A DNA stretch of 7,910 bases from Pseudomonadota bacterium. Its GTDB lineage: Bacteria > Pseudomonadota > Alphaproteobacteria > Rhizobiales > Afifellaceae. The notes under the pieces were generated by a model. It was not told the origin of the DNA. It ran no database searches and saw nothing but the letters and a program-made list of their open reading frames with translations. The DNA lies in the NCBI GenBank assembly GCA_023417735.1, contig JAEZEK010000467.1, positions 1-7,910 of the forward strand, in the 5' to 3' direction. Below are positions 1-7,416 of the stretch, one piece after another. Every line of letters starts with the position of its first letter. Positions within the stretch are counted from its first letter, which is position 1. The translations under genes were made by a program, and so were the position numbers.

Positions 1-341
1 GCGGCCAGAAGCAGCGCATCGCGGTCGCGCGGGCGATGCTCAAGGACGCGCCGATCCTCGTCCTCGACGAGGCGACGGCCGCGCTCGATTCGGAGGTGGA
101 GGCCGCGATCCAGGAGAGCCTCGCCGACCTGATGGCCGGCAAGACCGTCGTTGCGATCGCCCACCGGCTCTCCACGATCGCCGCGATGGACCGGCTGGTG
201 GTGCTTGACGACGGCCGGATCGTGGAGGAGGGGCGCCACGCCGATCTCCTGCGCAGCGACGGGCTCTATGCCCGCCTCTGGGAGCGCCAATCCGGCGGCT
301 TTCTCGCCGCCGAAGCCGACGGGCGGCTCGCCCTCGCCTGA
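1..341 (+). CDS. ABC exporter ATP-binding domain, C-terminal fragment (5' end outside window)
   Basis: This is the end of an ABC transporter nucleotide-binding domain that powers export across the inner membrane. The reading frame enters at base 3 with the end of the signature motif ([11 protein letters not shown]). The Walker B motif ILVLDE follows at bases 54-71, then the D-loop (AALDSE) and the H-loop histidine in AIAHRLST at about base 162. The tail ([14 protein letters not shown]) is the kind seen at the end of fused membrane-plus-ATPase half exporters of the MsbA/lipid-multidrug type, so the missing upstream part probably carries the six membrane helices. The substrate cannot be told from this part. 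A similar exporter precedes the bc1 operon in several rhizobia as I recall. No terminator with a T-run follows the stop, so read-through into the petABC leader is possible. Confidence 0.93.
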   Translation, partial: GQKQRIAVARAMLKDAPILVLDEATAALDSEVEAAIQESLADLMAGKTVVAIAHRLSTIAAMDRLVVLDDGRIVEEGRHADLLRSDGLYARLWERQSGGFLAAEADGRLALA

Positions 342-368
342 GCCGCCCGGTCCGGGGATTCCGATCGA

Positions 369-401
369 GGCGGAAAACTTGCGACATTCTGGCATTCCGC
401 C
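369..401. promoter_or_regulatory. Possible petABC promoter/operator: 7-bp inverted repeat around TTGCGAC
   Basis: Perfect 7-base arms, ggcggaa (369-375) and ttccgcc (395-401), flank a 19-base centre containing TTGCGAC (379-385), which resembles an alphaproteobacterial -35 element. The motif cattc occurs twice, 8 bases apart (385-389 and 393-397). The stretch from about 370 to 440 is clearly richer in A+T than its surroundings, as expected for a promoter between the exporter gene and petA. I could not find a convincing -10 element 16-18 bases downstream of TTGCGA, so the promoter call is weak. The repeat itself is plainly visible. Confidence 0.3.
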
Positions 402-440
402 GCGCCCTCGACTGGACACCTTTTTTGAACGGTGACAAAA

Positions 441-487
441 GGCCTGCGGCGGAGGCCAGCCGTCGCGCCGCGGGCGTTCGGCTGGCC
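441..487 (+). other. Leader hairpin upstream of petA with a competing smaller hairpin
   Basis: Arms ggccagccg (454-462) and cggctggcc (479-487) form a perfect 9-bp stem. Inside it, cgcc (466-469) can pair with ggcg (473-476) around a 3-base loop, giving a long hairpin with one internal loop. A second pairing, ggcct (441-445) with aggcc (453-457), uses four bases of the main stem's left arm (454-457), so the two structures exclude each other. No T-run follows, so this is not a standard intrinsic terminator. It may act in the petABC mRNA leader, or it may be chance pairing in GC-rich DNA. Confidence 0.4.
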
Positions 488-528
488 GGTCCGATCTTCC
501 CGGAAGCCGCCGACGACGACGCCGGTTG

Positions 529-545
529 CGCCGACCTGGTCGGCG
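529..545. promoter_or_regulatory. 17-base palindrome just upstream of petA
   Basis: CGCCGACC (529-536) and GGTCGGCG (538-545) are exact reverse complements around a single central T. The repeat ends 19 bases before the petA start codon and 6 bases before its ribosome binding site. It could be a repressor operator, or an RNA hairpin (7-bp stem, 3-base loop) that affects ribosome access. No matching regulator is visible in the window. The symmetry is directly seen; any function is inferred. Confidence 0.4.
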
Positions 546-564
546 ATACGCGAGAGGGTGAGCT

Positions 565-1176
565 TTGGCTGACACGACGACCCATCCGATAACCGCAGCG
601 CCCGAGGCCAAGCACATCGAGCCGCACGAGGTGGGAGCGCCGACCCGGCGGGACTTCCTCCTGATCGCGACCGGCGCCTTCGCCGCCGTGGGCGCGGCCG
701 CGGCGATCTGGCCCTTCATCGACCAGATGAACCCCGACGCCGCCTCGCTGGCGCTCGCCTCGGTGGAGGTCGACATCTCCTCGATCCAGCCCGGCCAGTC
801 GATCACGGTGATGTGGCGCGGCAAGCCGGTCTTCATCCGCAACCGCACGGAAGCGGAGATGGAGGAGGCGCGCAGCGTGCCCCTCGGCGATCTCAAGGAC
901 CCGCTGGCGCGCAACGAGAACGTCGACGCCAGCGCGCCCGCCACCGACGAGAACCGCGCGCCGGCCGGCTACGAGCAGTGGCTCGTCATGGTCGGCATCT
1001 GCACGCATCTCGGCTGCGTCCCGCTCGGCCAGCAGGGCGATTACGGCGGCTGGTTCTGCCCCTGCCACGGCTCGCACTACGACACGGCGGGCCGCATCCG
1101 CCGGGGACCGGCGCCGGAGAACCTTCTCGTTCCGACGCTCTCCTTCGTGGACGACACCACCATCCGCATCGGCTGA
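565..1176 (+). CDS. petA: Ubiquinol-cytochrome c reductase Rieske iron-sulfur subunit (PetA/FbcF)
   Basis: This is the Rieske [2Fe-2S] subunit of cytochrome bc1 (complex III). It takes the first electron from ubiquinol at the Qo site and hands it to cytochrome c1. The protein has 203 residues, normal for the family. A twin-arginine motif TRRDFL (residues 27-32) precedes one hydrophobic anchor (about 33-52), as expected for a Tat-exported, uncleaved Rieske protein. Cluster box I is CTHLGC (146-151) and box II CPCHGSH (165-171): ligands C146, H148, C165 and H168, disulfide C151-C167. The start is TTG. An in-frame TGA lies two codons upstream (559-561) and the next in-frame ATG (residue 55) is past the Tat signal, so TTG is the only credible start. 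A GAGAGGG site at 552-558 sits 6 bases before it. petB follows 23 bases after the stop. Confidence 0.97.
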   Translation: MADTTTHPITAAPEAKHIEPHEVGAPTRRDFLLIATGAFAAVGAAAAIWPFIDQMNPDAASLALASVEVDISSIQPGQSITVMWRGKPVFIRNRTEAEMEEARSVPLGDLKDPLARNENVDASAPATDENRAPAGYEQWLVMVGICTHLGCVPLGQQGDYGGWFCPCHGSHYDTAGRIRRGPAPENLLVPTLSFVDDTTIRIG

Positions 1177-1199
1177 TCCGCCCGACGAGAGCCCCGACC

Positions 1200-2480
1200 A
1201 TGCACGACCATTTTCCCCGCTATCAGCCGAAGACCGCCGTCGGCCGGTGGTTCGATGCCCGGATGCCGGCGACCCGGCTCCTCTACGATTCCTTCGTCGC
1301 CTATCCGATCCCGCGCAACCTCAACTACTGGTACACGTTCTGCGGCATTCTCAGCGGCATGCTGATCGTGCAGATCCTGACCGGCGTCGTCCTCGCCATG
1401 CACTACGTGCCGAGCGCGGACCTGGCGTTCGAGTCGGTCGAGAAGATCATGCGCGACGTGAACTACGGCTGGCTGCTGCGCTACCTGCACGCCAACGGCG
1501 CCTCGATGTTCTTCATCGCGGTCTACATCCACATGTTCCGGGGCATGTATTACGGCTCCTACAAGGAGCCGCGCGAGCTCCTGTGGATCCTCGGGGTGAT
1601 CATCTTCCTGCTGATGATGGCGACGGCCTTCATGGGCTACGTGCTGCCGTGGGGCCAGATGAGCTTCTGGGGCGCCACGGTCATCACCAACCTGTTCTCG
1701 GCGATCCCGCTCGTCGGCAACTCGATCGTGACCTGGCTCTGGGGCGGCTTCGCGGTCGGCGACCCGACGCTCAACCGCTTCTTCTCGCTGCACTACCTGC
1801 TGCCGTTCATGATCGCCGGCGTGGTCATCCTGCACGTCTGGGCGCTGCACGTGACCGGCCAGACCAACCCGACCGGGATCGAGGTGAAGTCGAAGCAGGA
1901 CGTCGTGCCCTTCACGCCGCACGCGACGATCAAGGACGGCTTCGCGCTGGTGCTGTTCTTCATCCTGTTCGCCTGGTTCGTGTTCTACCAGCCGAACTTC
2001 CTCGGCCACCCGGACAATTACGTGAAGGCGAACCCGCTGGTGACGCCGGCGCACATCGTGCCGGAATGGTACTTCCTGCCGTTCTACGCGATCCTGCGGG
2101 CGATCCCCTCCAAGCTCGGCGGCGTGATCGCGATGTTCGCCTCGATCGCGATCCTGTTCGTGCTGCCGTGGCTCGACACCTCGCGGGTGCGCTCGGCGAA
2201 CTACCGGCCGCTCTACCGGCAGTTCTTCTGGATCCTGGTCCTGGTCTGCATCGGCCTCGGCTGGCTCGGCGCGAAGCCCGCGGAGGGCGGCTACGTCATC
2301 GCCGCGCGGATCCTCACCGCCTATTACTTCCTCCACTTCCTCGTCATCCTTCCGCTCCTCGGCCTGTTCGAGACGCCGAAGCCGCGGCCGGCCTCGATCG
2401 CCGATGCGGTGCTCAGCAAGAAGGGCGGCGGCCCGTTCAGGCCAGCAGGCGCGCCGGCTTCGCCGGACACCAGGGGCTGA
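1200..2480 (+). CDS. petB: Ubiquinol-cytochrome c reductase cytochrome b subunit
   Basis: This is the central membrane subunit of complex III, carrying hemes bL and bH and the Qo and Qi quinone sites. The protein has 426 residues. Heme ligand histidines are H97 and H111 in the second helix and H198 and H212 in the fourth, each pair 14 apart. The Qo motif PEWY is at 288-291, and the conserved [16 protein letters not shown] segment lies at about 146-161. Eight membrane helices are expected. The start ATG follows a weak GACGAGAG site (1184-1191), and earlier in-frame sequence only overlaps petA in another frame. The segment after PEWY is short (RAIPSKLGG), as in mitochondrial cytochrome b, whereas some rhizobia have about 8 more residues here. 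The gene is separate from cytochrome c1, unlike the fused fbcH of Bradyrhizobium. The stop is one base before the proposed petC start. Confidence 0.98.
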   Translation: MHDHFPRYQPKTAVGRWFDARMPATRLLYDSFVAYPIPRNLNYWYTFCGILSGMLIVQILTGVVLAMHYVPSADLAFESVEKIMRDVNYGWLLRYLHANGASMFFIAVYIHMFRGMYYGSYKEPRELLWILGVIIFLLMMATAFMGYVLPWGQMSFWGATVITNLFSAIPLVGNSIVTWLWGGFAVGDPTLNRFFSLHYLLPFMIAGVVILHVWALHVTGQTNPTGIEVKSKQDVVPFTPHATIKDGFALVLFFILFAWFVFYQPNFLGHPDNYVKANPLVTPAHIVPEWYFLPFYAILRAIPSKLGGVIAMFASIAILFVLPWLDTSRVRSANYRPLYRQFFWILVLVCIGLGWLGAKPAEGGYVIAARILTAYYFLHFLVILPLLGLFETPKPRPASIADAVLSKKGGGPFRPAGAPASPDTRG

Positions 2481-2481
2481 C

Positions 2482-3405
2482 ATGGCAACCGGACAGGGCA
2501 GAGCTCAGATGAGAACAATGATTGGCCGGATCGCGGCCGCGGCCGTCCTCTCCTTCGCGGCCGCTTCCTTCGCCGTGCCGCAGGTCCAGGCGGCGGAAGA
2601 GGAGGGCGGCACGGTCCATTACCCGCTCCGTCAGCCGCGGCAGATGAACTGGACCTTCGACGGCCCGTTCGGCGCGTTCGATCCGGCCCAGCTCCAGCGC
2701 GGCTTCCAGGTCTACCGCGAAGTCTGCGCGGCGTGCCATTCCATGGAGTTCGTCGCCTTCCGCACGCTCGGCTCCAGCAAGGGCCCGCATTTCAGCGAGG
2801 AGGCCGTGAGGGCGCTCGCCGCGGAGTACGAGATCACCGACGGGCCGGACGAGAACGGCGACATGTTCGAGCGGCCGGGCACTCCGGCCGACCGCATCCC
2901 GCCGCCCTATCCGAACGAGCAGGCCGCGCGCGCGGCGAACGGCGGCGCCTATCCGCCCGACCTCTCGCTGATCGCCAAGGCGCGCACCGTGGAGCGCGGC
3001 TTTCCGGCCTTCGTCTTCGATGCCTTCACGCAGTACCAGGAAGCCGGACCCAACTACCTCTATTCGCTCCTGACCGGCTACGTGGATCCGCCGGAGGGCG
3101 TCGAGGTCCGCGACGGGCTCTACTACAACCCGTATTTCGTGGCCGGCGACCAGCTCGCCATGCCGCCGCCGCTCTCCGACGGCCAGATCACCTACGCCCA
3201 GAACGAGGACGACAACCCGGCGAACGACGTACCGGAGACGGTCGACCAGTATTCCAGGGACGTGACGGCCTTCATGGTGTGGGCGGCCGAGCCGCACATG
3301 GTCGAGCGGAAGAGCATGGGCTTCACGGTCATGATCTTCCTGATCATCTTCGCGGGCCTCGTCTACTACACCAAGCGCAAGGTCTGGGAGGCGGTCGAGC
3401 ACTGA
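2482..3405 (+). CDS. petC: Ubiquinol-cytochrome c reductase cytochrome c1 subunit
   Basis: This is the periplasm-facing c-type heme subunit of complex III, which accepts electrons from the Rieske centre and passes them to soluble or membrane-bound cytochrome c. From ATG 2482 the protein has 307 residues. A Sec signal peptide ends near AVPQVQA (31-37), the heme-binding CAACH is at 82-86, the conserved AYPPDLSLIAKAR lies at 156-168, and the likely axial methionine is M227 in AMPPPLSDG. A single C-terminal anchor (about 279-296) is followed by KRK. The start is uncertain. ATG 2482 lies one base after the petB stop, behind AGGGG (2472-2476), which suggests translational coupling. ATG 2509 would give a more compact signal peptide (MRTMIGR then a hydrophobic core) but has only a weak GAG site. 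The mature protein is the same either way. Confidence 0.96.
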   Translation: MATGQGRAQMRTMIGRIAAAAVLSFAAASFAVPQVQAAEEEGGTVHYPLRQPRQMNWTFDGPFGAFDPAQLQRGFQVYREVCAACHSMEFVAFRTLGSSKGPHFSEEAVRALAAEYEITDGPDENGDMFERPGTPADRIPPPYPNEQAARAANGGAYPPDLSLIAKARTVERGFPAFVFDAFTQYQEAGPNYLYSLLTGYVDPPEGVEVRDGLYYNPYFVAGDQLAMPPPLSDGQITYAQNEDDNPANDVPETVDQYSRDVTAFMVWAAEPHMVERKSMGFTVMIFLIIFAGLVYYTKRKVWEAVEH

Positions 3406-3430
3406 GCCGGCCGGAAGGGTTTCCGACTGA

Positions 3431-3453
3431 GGCGGGCCGAGGCCCGCCTTTTT
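3431..3453 (+). terminator. Intrinsic terminator of the petABC operon
   Basis: GGCGGGC (3431-3437) pairs perfectly with GCCCGCC (3442-3448) around a CGAG tetraloop, and five T residues follow directly (3449-3453). It starts 25 bases after the petC stop. This is a textbook rho-independent terminator for the + strand. It separates the bc1 operon from mtnP, so mtnP should have its own promoter within the next 119 bases. Confidence 0.92.
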
Positions 3454-3572
3454 CGTTTCGGCCAGCTCGCTCTTGCGCGGGTCGATCGCCGTCATTGACC
3501 ATCCCGACGGCCTTGCCCTGCCGCGCCGAGGTCGGCATTGCTGGAGCGGGCGAGGGTTTGGCGGAGGCAGGC

Positions 3573-4448
<876 letters not shown>

Positions 4449-4452
4449 CCGG

Positions 4453-4653
4453 CTACATCCGCCACATCCCGTTCATCATCAGCCCCATCCCGCCGAAGAT
4501 CGTGCCGAACACCGCCATGACCAGCATCACGATCAGGAAGACCACGAAATAGGCGGGGATGGCCGCGAGCGTGAACTTGATGAAGATCGCGACCAGCCGC
4601 CAGAAGGGGATGTCGATATCGGTGATGGTGACGCGCCGATCGTCGCCGTCCAT
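4453..4653 (-). CDS. Small hydrophobic membrane protein, unrecognised
   Basis: I do not recognise this 66-residue protein. It has a short polar start ([18 protein letters not shown], residues 1-18) followed by a strongly hydrophobic stretch to about residue 63, broken only by K26 and P33, and it ends in MWRM. That fits one long or two short inner-membrane helices with no visible enzyme motif. The start is well supported: an exact AGGAGG (bases 4661-4666 on the opposite strand) stands 7 bases before the ATG. A longer frame beginning at 4692 has no such site. The gene is convergent with mtnP (4 bases between stops) and divergent from apt. The methionine-rich tail ([11 protein letters not shown]) is unusual. 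It is likely a real conserved small protein, but no function can be assigned. Confidence 0.75.
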   Translation of the reverse strand: MDGDDRRVTITDIDIPFWRLVAIFIKFTLAAIPAYFVVFLIVMLVMAVFGTIFGGMGLMMNGMWRM

Positions 4654-4724
4654 GGCTCTGCCTCCTGCACTGCAGCAGCGGCAGGCTCGCACCGCGGTCG
4701 CCGCCGCGCAACGGAGGATGCTCG
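4654..4724. promoter_or_regulatory. Divergent intergenic region between the small membrane protein gene and apt
   Basis: These 71 bases must hold the start signals of two divergent genes. Both ribosome binding sites are clear: AGGAGG for the leftward gene (4661-4666, read on the - strand) and GGAGG (4713-4717) for apt. An 11-base palindrome, ctgca-c-tgcag (4665-4675), overlaps the leftward site. I see no convincing -35/-10 pair in either direction. apt may be transcribed partly from further upstream (mtnP) across the antisense gene. Confidence 0.4.
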
Positions 4725-5267
4725 ATGAAGCCGGTTGACCAGGGCCTCCAGTCCGCGATCCGGACGATCCCCGACTATCCGAGGGCGGGCATCCTGTTCC
4801 GCGACATCACCACGCTGCTCGGCGATCCGCGCGCGTTCCGCCGCGCCGTCGACGAGCTGGTTCATCCCTGGGCGGGCTCGAAGGTCGACAAGGTGGCCGG
4901 GATCGAGGCGCGCGGCTTCATTCTCGGCGGGGCGGTGGCGCACCAGCTCTCGGCCGGCTTCGTGCCGATCCGCAAGAAGGGCAAGCTGCCGCACGACACC
5001 GTGCGGATCGCCTATTCGCTGGAATACGGCCTCGACGAGATGGAGATGCACCGGGATGCGATCGCGCCCGGCGAGCGGACGATCCTCGTCGACGACCTGA
5101 TCGCCACCGGAGGCACCGCCGAGGCCGCCGTGAAGCTCATGCAGGGGATCGGCGCGGAGATCGTGGCCGCCGTCTTCGTGGTCGACCTGCCGGATCTCGG
5201 CGGCGCGAAGAGGATCGAGGCGCTCGGCGTGCCGGTGAGGACGCTCGTCGCCTTCGACGGTCACTGA
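4725..5267 (+). CDS. apt: Adenine phosphoribosyltransferase
   Basis: This cytosolic enzyme joins adenine to PRPP to make AMP and pyrophosphate. The protein has 180 residues, the family's normal length. It shows FRDIT (25-29), GIEARGF (59-65), RKKGKLP (83-89), the flexible-loop YSLEYG (97-102), and the PRPP-binding motif [12 protein letters not shown] (120-131) with acidic pair D123/D124. The ATG is 7 bases after GGAGG (4713-4717). In this window it would use the adenine released by MtnP. The last 7 coding bases, including the stop, overlap the 3' end of the leftward maoC gene, so the two transcripts are complementary at their ends. I see no intrinsic terminator between them. Confidence 0.97.
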   Translation: MKPVDQGLQSAIRTIPDYPRAGILFRDITTLLGDPRAFRRAVDELVHPWAGSKVDKVAGIEARGFILGGAVAHQLSAGFVPIRKKGKLPHDTVRIAYSLEYGLDEMEMHRDAIAPGERTILVDDLIATGGTAEAAVKLMQGIGAEIVAAVFVVDLPDLGGAKRIEALGVPVRTLVAFDGH

Positions 5268-5776
5268 TCGGCGGTTTGCACGTCGTCCGTCCCGAGCGGT
5301 TCGGGCACGCGCCGCTCGATGAAGTTGTGCGCGCGAAACGAGAGCACCACCTCGCCGCGCTGGTTGCGCCCGGTGTTCTGGAAGGTGACGAGACCCCAGC
5401 CGGGCCGCGACCGGCTCGGGCGCTTCGCCGCGATCTCGCGTTCGAACGTGACCGTGTCCCCGGCATGGACCGGGTTCGGCCAGGCGAGCGCCTCGAAACC
5501 GGGGGAGGGGCCCTTCGTCGCAATCGGCACGCCGGCGGCGCGCAGTTCCTCCGTCCAGCGCTGGAGGTCGAGCACGTTGAGCTTCATCCAGACCGAGGCG
5601 GTGTGCCAGCCGGATGCGACCAGGCCACCGAAATGGCTGCACTCGGCGGCCGCCTCGTCGACGTGGAAGGGCTGCGGGTCGAAGGCCGCCGCGAAGCGCT
5701 TGATGTCCGCCGCCGTGAAGGTGTGCGATCCGAGCACGCGCCGCGTGCCGACCTCGATCTCCTCGAAGTAGTTCAT
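5261..5776 (-). CDS. MaoC-like hot-dog dehydratase family protein (downstream copy)
   Basis: This is a 171-residue single hot-dog-fold protein of the MaoC/(R)-specific enoyl-CoA hydratase family, whose members add or remove water on acyl-CoA chains. The catalytic-type segment [13 protein letters not shown] (31-43) gives the expected Asp and His (D33, H38), followed by [10 protein letters not shown] (50-59). The exact substrate cannot be inferred. It is a paralogue of the gene just upstream. Its start ATG overlaps that gene's stop in an ATGA (5773-5776), which fits translational coupling since the upstream ribosome site is weak. A longer in-frame extension to 5959 is only read-through of the other frame. 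The 3' end overlaps apt by 7 bases, tail to tail. Confidence 0.9.
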   Translation of the reverse strand: MNYFEEIEVGTRRVLGSHTFTAADIKRFAAAFDPQPFHVDEAAAECSHFGGLVASGWHTASVWMKLNVLDLQRWTEELRAAGVPIATKGPSPGFEALAWPNPVHAGDTVTFEREIAAKRPSRSRPGWGLVTFQNTGRNQRGEVVLSFRAHNFIERRVPEPLGTDDVQTADQ

Positions 5777-6225
5777 GGCGCGTCCCGCCGGGCGAACATG
5801 ATCGGGCATTCCACGACGAGGACCGTTTCGCCGCGGGCATTCTCCACCTCGTGCCGGAACCGCACGAAGCCACGGTCGGGCCGGGACCGCGACGCGCGCA
5901 CGTCGAGCACAACGGAGCGGCCGGCGAGCACGTCGCCGGGCCGCACGGGCCGGAGCCATTTCAGGCTGTCCACGCCCGGCCCGCCCATCGAGGCGGCCCG
6001 GTGGAGCCAGCCGTGCTGGATCATGCGCATCATGATGGCGGCCGTGTGCCAGCCGGAAGCGGCGAGGCCGCCGAGGAGCGACGCCGCGCCGGCCGCCTCG
6101 TCCATGTGGAAGGGCTGCGGGTCGAACTCGGTCGCGAAGGCCAGGATCTCGGCCCGGCTCATCGTGTGCGGGCCGAAGGCGTAGACCTGCCCGGCTTCGA
6201 AATCCTCAAGATGCAGGAGCGACAT
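5773..6225 (-). CDS. MaoC-like hot-dog dehydratase family protein (upstream copy)
   Basis: This is a 150-residue MaoC-family protein with the same layout as its neighbour: EFDPQPFHMDEAAG (34-47) with presumed catalytic D35 and H40, then GGLAASGWHT (52-61) and a C-terminal half rich in beta-strand (from about 97). It probably forms a homodimer or pairs with its paralogue, as many single hot-dog hydratases dimerise; this is inference. The chosen ATG has a GGGAGG site (6236-6241 on the opposite strand) 10 bases away. A start 17 codons earlier adds only low-quality sequence. It lies 69 bases after ychF on the same strand, with a hairpin in the gap. I recall MaoC pairs next to ychF in other rhizobia, which would make this an old arrangement; not checked. 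Confidence 0.9.
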   Translation of the reverse strand: MSLLHLEDFEAGQVYAFGPHTMSRAEILAFATEFDPQPFHMDEAAGAASLLGGLAASGWHTAAIMMRMIQHGWLHRAASMGGPGVDSLKWLRPVRPGDVLAGRSVVLDVRASRSRPDRGFVRFRHEVENARGETVLVVECPIMFARRDAP

Positions 6226-6265
6226 GAGCCACCAGCCTCCCGGCTCCAGATAGGCGCGACCGGGA

Positions 6266-6286
6266 CACCGGCGCAAGCGTCCGGTG
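6266..6286 (-). other. Hairpin between ychF and the MaoC pair
   Basis: On the - strand, CACCGG and CCGGTG form a 6-bp stem, extended inward by CGC/GCG after a one-base bulge. It lies 8 bases after the ychF stop. No T-run follows, so it is not a standard intrinsic terminator. It might stabilise the ychF mRNA end or slow read-through into the MaoC genes. Confidence 0.35.
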
Positions 6287-6294
6287 CGGCGGGC

Positions 6295-7398
6295 TCAGGT
6301 GTTGAACTTGAAGAGCATGACGTCGCCGTCCTGGACGACGTACTCCTTGCCCTCGTCGCGCGCCTTGCCGGCTTCCTTGGCCGCGGTCTCGCCGCCGAGC
6401 TTCACGTAGTCCTCGAACCGGATGGTCTGGGCGCGGATGAAGCCGCGTTCGAAGTCGGTGTGGATGACGCCGGCCGCCTGCGGCGCCTTCGCCCCTTTCG
6501 CGACCGTCCAGGCGCGCGCCTCCTTCGGCCCGGCGGTGAAGAAGGTGATCAGCCCGAGAAGGTCGTAGCCGGCGCGGATCAGCCGGTCGAGGCCGGGCTC
6601 CTCGAGGCCGAGGGCCGCCATGTATTCCTGCTGCTCGTCGTCTGAGAGCTGGGCGAGCTCGGCTTCGATGGCGGCGGAGATGACCACGAAGCCCGCGCCT
6701 TCGGCCTCAGCCTTCCTGCGCACGCGCTCGGTCTCCGCGTTCCCGGTCGCCGCGTCCGCCTCCGCGACATTGCAGACATAGAGGACGGGCTTGGCCGTGA
6801 GCAGCGTCAGCCCGTCCAGCACGCGCGCCTCCTCCGGCGACAGCCCGGCGCGGATGGTGCGGACGGGCTTGCCCTCCTGCAGCGCGGCGAGCGCCTTCTC
6901 CATAACCGGCAGGACGGCGAGAGCTTCCTTGTCCTTGACCGAGGCGCGCTTGCGGAACGGCTGGATGCGGCGCTCCAGGCTGTCCAGGTCGGCGAGCATC
7001 AGCTCGGTCTCGACGGTATCGGCGTCGGCGATCGGATCGACGCGGCCCTCGACATGGGTGATGTCCTCGTCCTCGAAGCAGCGCAGGACGTGGGCGATCG
7101 CGTCCACTTCGCGGATGTTGGCGAGGAACTGGTTGCCGAGGCCCTCGCCCTTGGAGGCGCCGCGGACGAGCCCGGCGATGTCGACGAAGGTGAGCCGCGT
7201 CGGCACGATCTGCTGCGAGCCGGCGACCCTGGCGAGATCCCTCAGGCGCGGGTCGGGCACGGCGACCTCGCCGGTGTTCGGCTCGATCGTGCAGAAGGGA
7301 TAGTTCGCGGCCTGCGCGGCGGCCGTCCTGGTGAGCGCGTTGAAGAGGGTCGACTTGCCGACGTTCGGCAGGCCGACGATGCCGCAGCGGAAACCCAT
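6295..7398 (-). CDS. ychF: Redox-regulated P-loop ATPase YchF (OLA1 family)
   Basis: YchF is a near-universal Obg-family protein that binds the ribosome and, unlike its relatives, prefers ATP to GTP. The 367 residues match the family. Motifs are GLPNVGKST (9-17), DIAGLV (73-78), NVAE (210-213), where a G protein would have NKxD and which explains the ATP preference, and SAAIEAEL (241-248). The usual C-terminal TGS domain runs from about 283 to the end, MLFKFNT. An AAGGA site stands about 9 bases before the ATG. The vapC stop is only 18 bases upstream on the same strand, so ychF may be read from the vapBC promoter as well as its own. No promoter boxes fit in the 18-base gap; one inside vapC is possible. 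Confidence 0.98.
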   Translation of the reverse strand: MGFRCGIVGLPNVGKSTLFNALTRTAAAQAANYPFCTIEPNTGEVAVPDPRLRDLARVAGSQQIVPTRLTFVDIAGLVRGASKGEGLGNQFLANIREVDAIAHVLRCFEDEDITHVEGRVDPIADADTVETELMLADLDSLERRIQPFRKRASVKDKEALAVLPVMEKALAALQEGKPVRTIRAGLSPEEARVLDGLTLLTAKPVLYVCNVAEADAATGNAETERVRRKAEAEGAGFVVISAAIEAELAQLSDDEQQEYMAALGLEEPGLDRLIRAGYDLLGLITFFTAGPKEARAWTVAKGAKAPQAAGVIHTDFERGFIRAQTIRFEDYVKLGGETAAKEAGKARDEGKEYVVQDGDVMLFKFNT

Positions 7399-7416
7399 GA
7401 TGCTTGTCCTTGGAGA

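Noticed and set aside
425..453. TTGAAC (425-430) as a -35 for petA, and the T-run at 421-426 as the end of an exporter terminator
   Set aside because: The matching -10 position is ggcgga, and no stable stem directly precedes the T-run.
40..1077. A 345-codon open frame on the - strand across the exporter tail, leader and petA
   Set aside because: The translation is Arg/Ala/Gly-rich with no domain, and it lies opposite a clear Rieske gene. It is the usual antisense shadow in GC-rich DNA.
1077..2483. A 468-codon open frame on the - strand opposite petB
   Set aside because: The product is full of Arg, Glu, Asp and His, with no hydrophobic core or motif, and it mirrors petB codons exactly.
2437..3495. 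A 352-codon - strand frame opposite petC
   Set aside because: It is antisense to a certain cytochrome c1 and crosses the petABC terminator; its composition is typical of a shadow frame.
3454..3572. Possible promoter TTGACC (3495-3500) before mtnP
   Set aside because: No -10-like hexamer stands 16-18 bases downstream (ctgccg at 3518), so I do not call a promoter, although one must lie in this gap or nearby.
4533..5912. A 459-codon - strand frame across apt and the MaoC genes
   Set aside because: It overlaps three better-supported genes in other frames, and its product has no recognisable domain.
5276..6645. Long + strand frames opposite the MaoC pair and ychF
   Set aside because: They are antisense to genes with intact catalytic motifs and have no credible ribosome site or domain.
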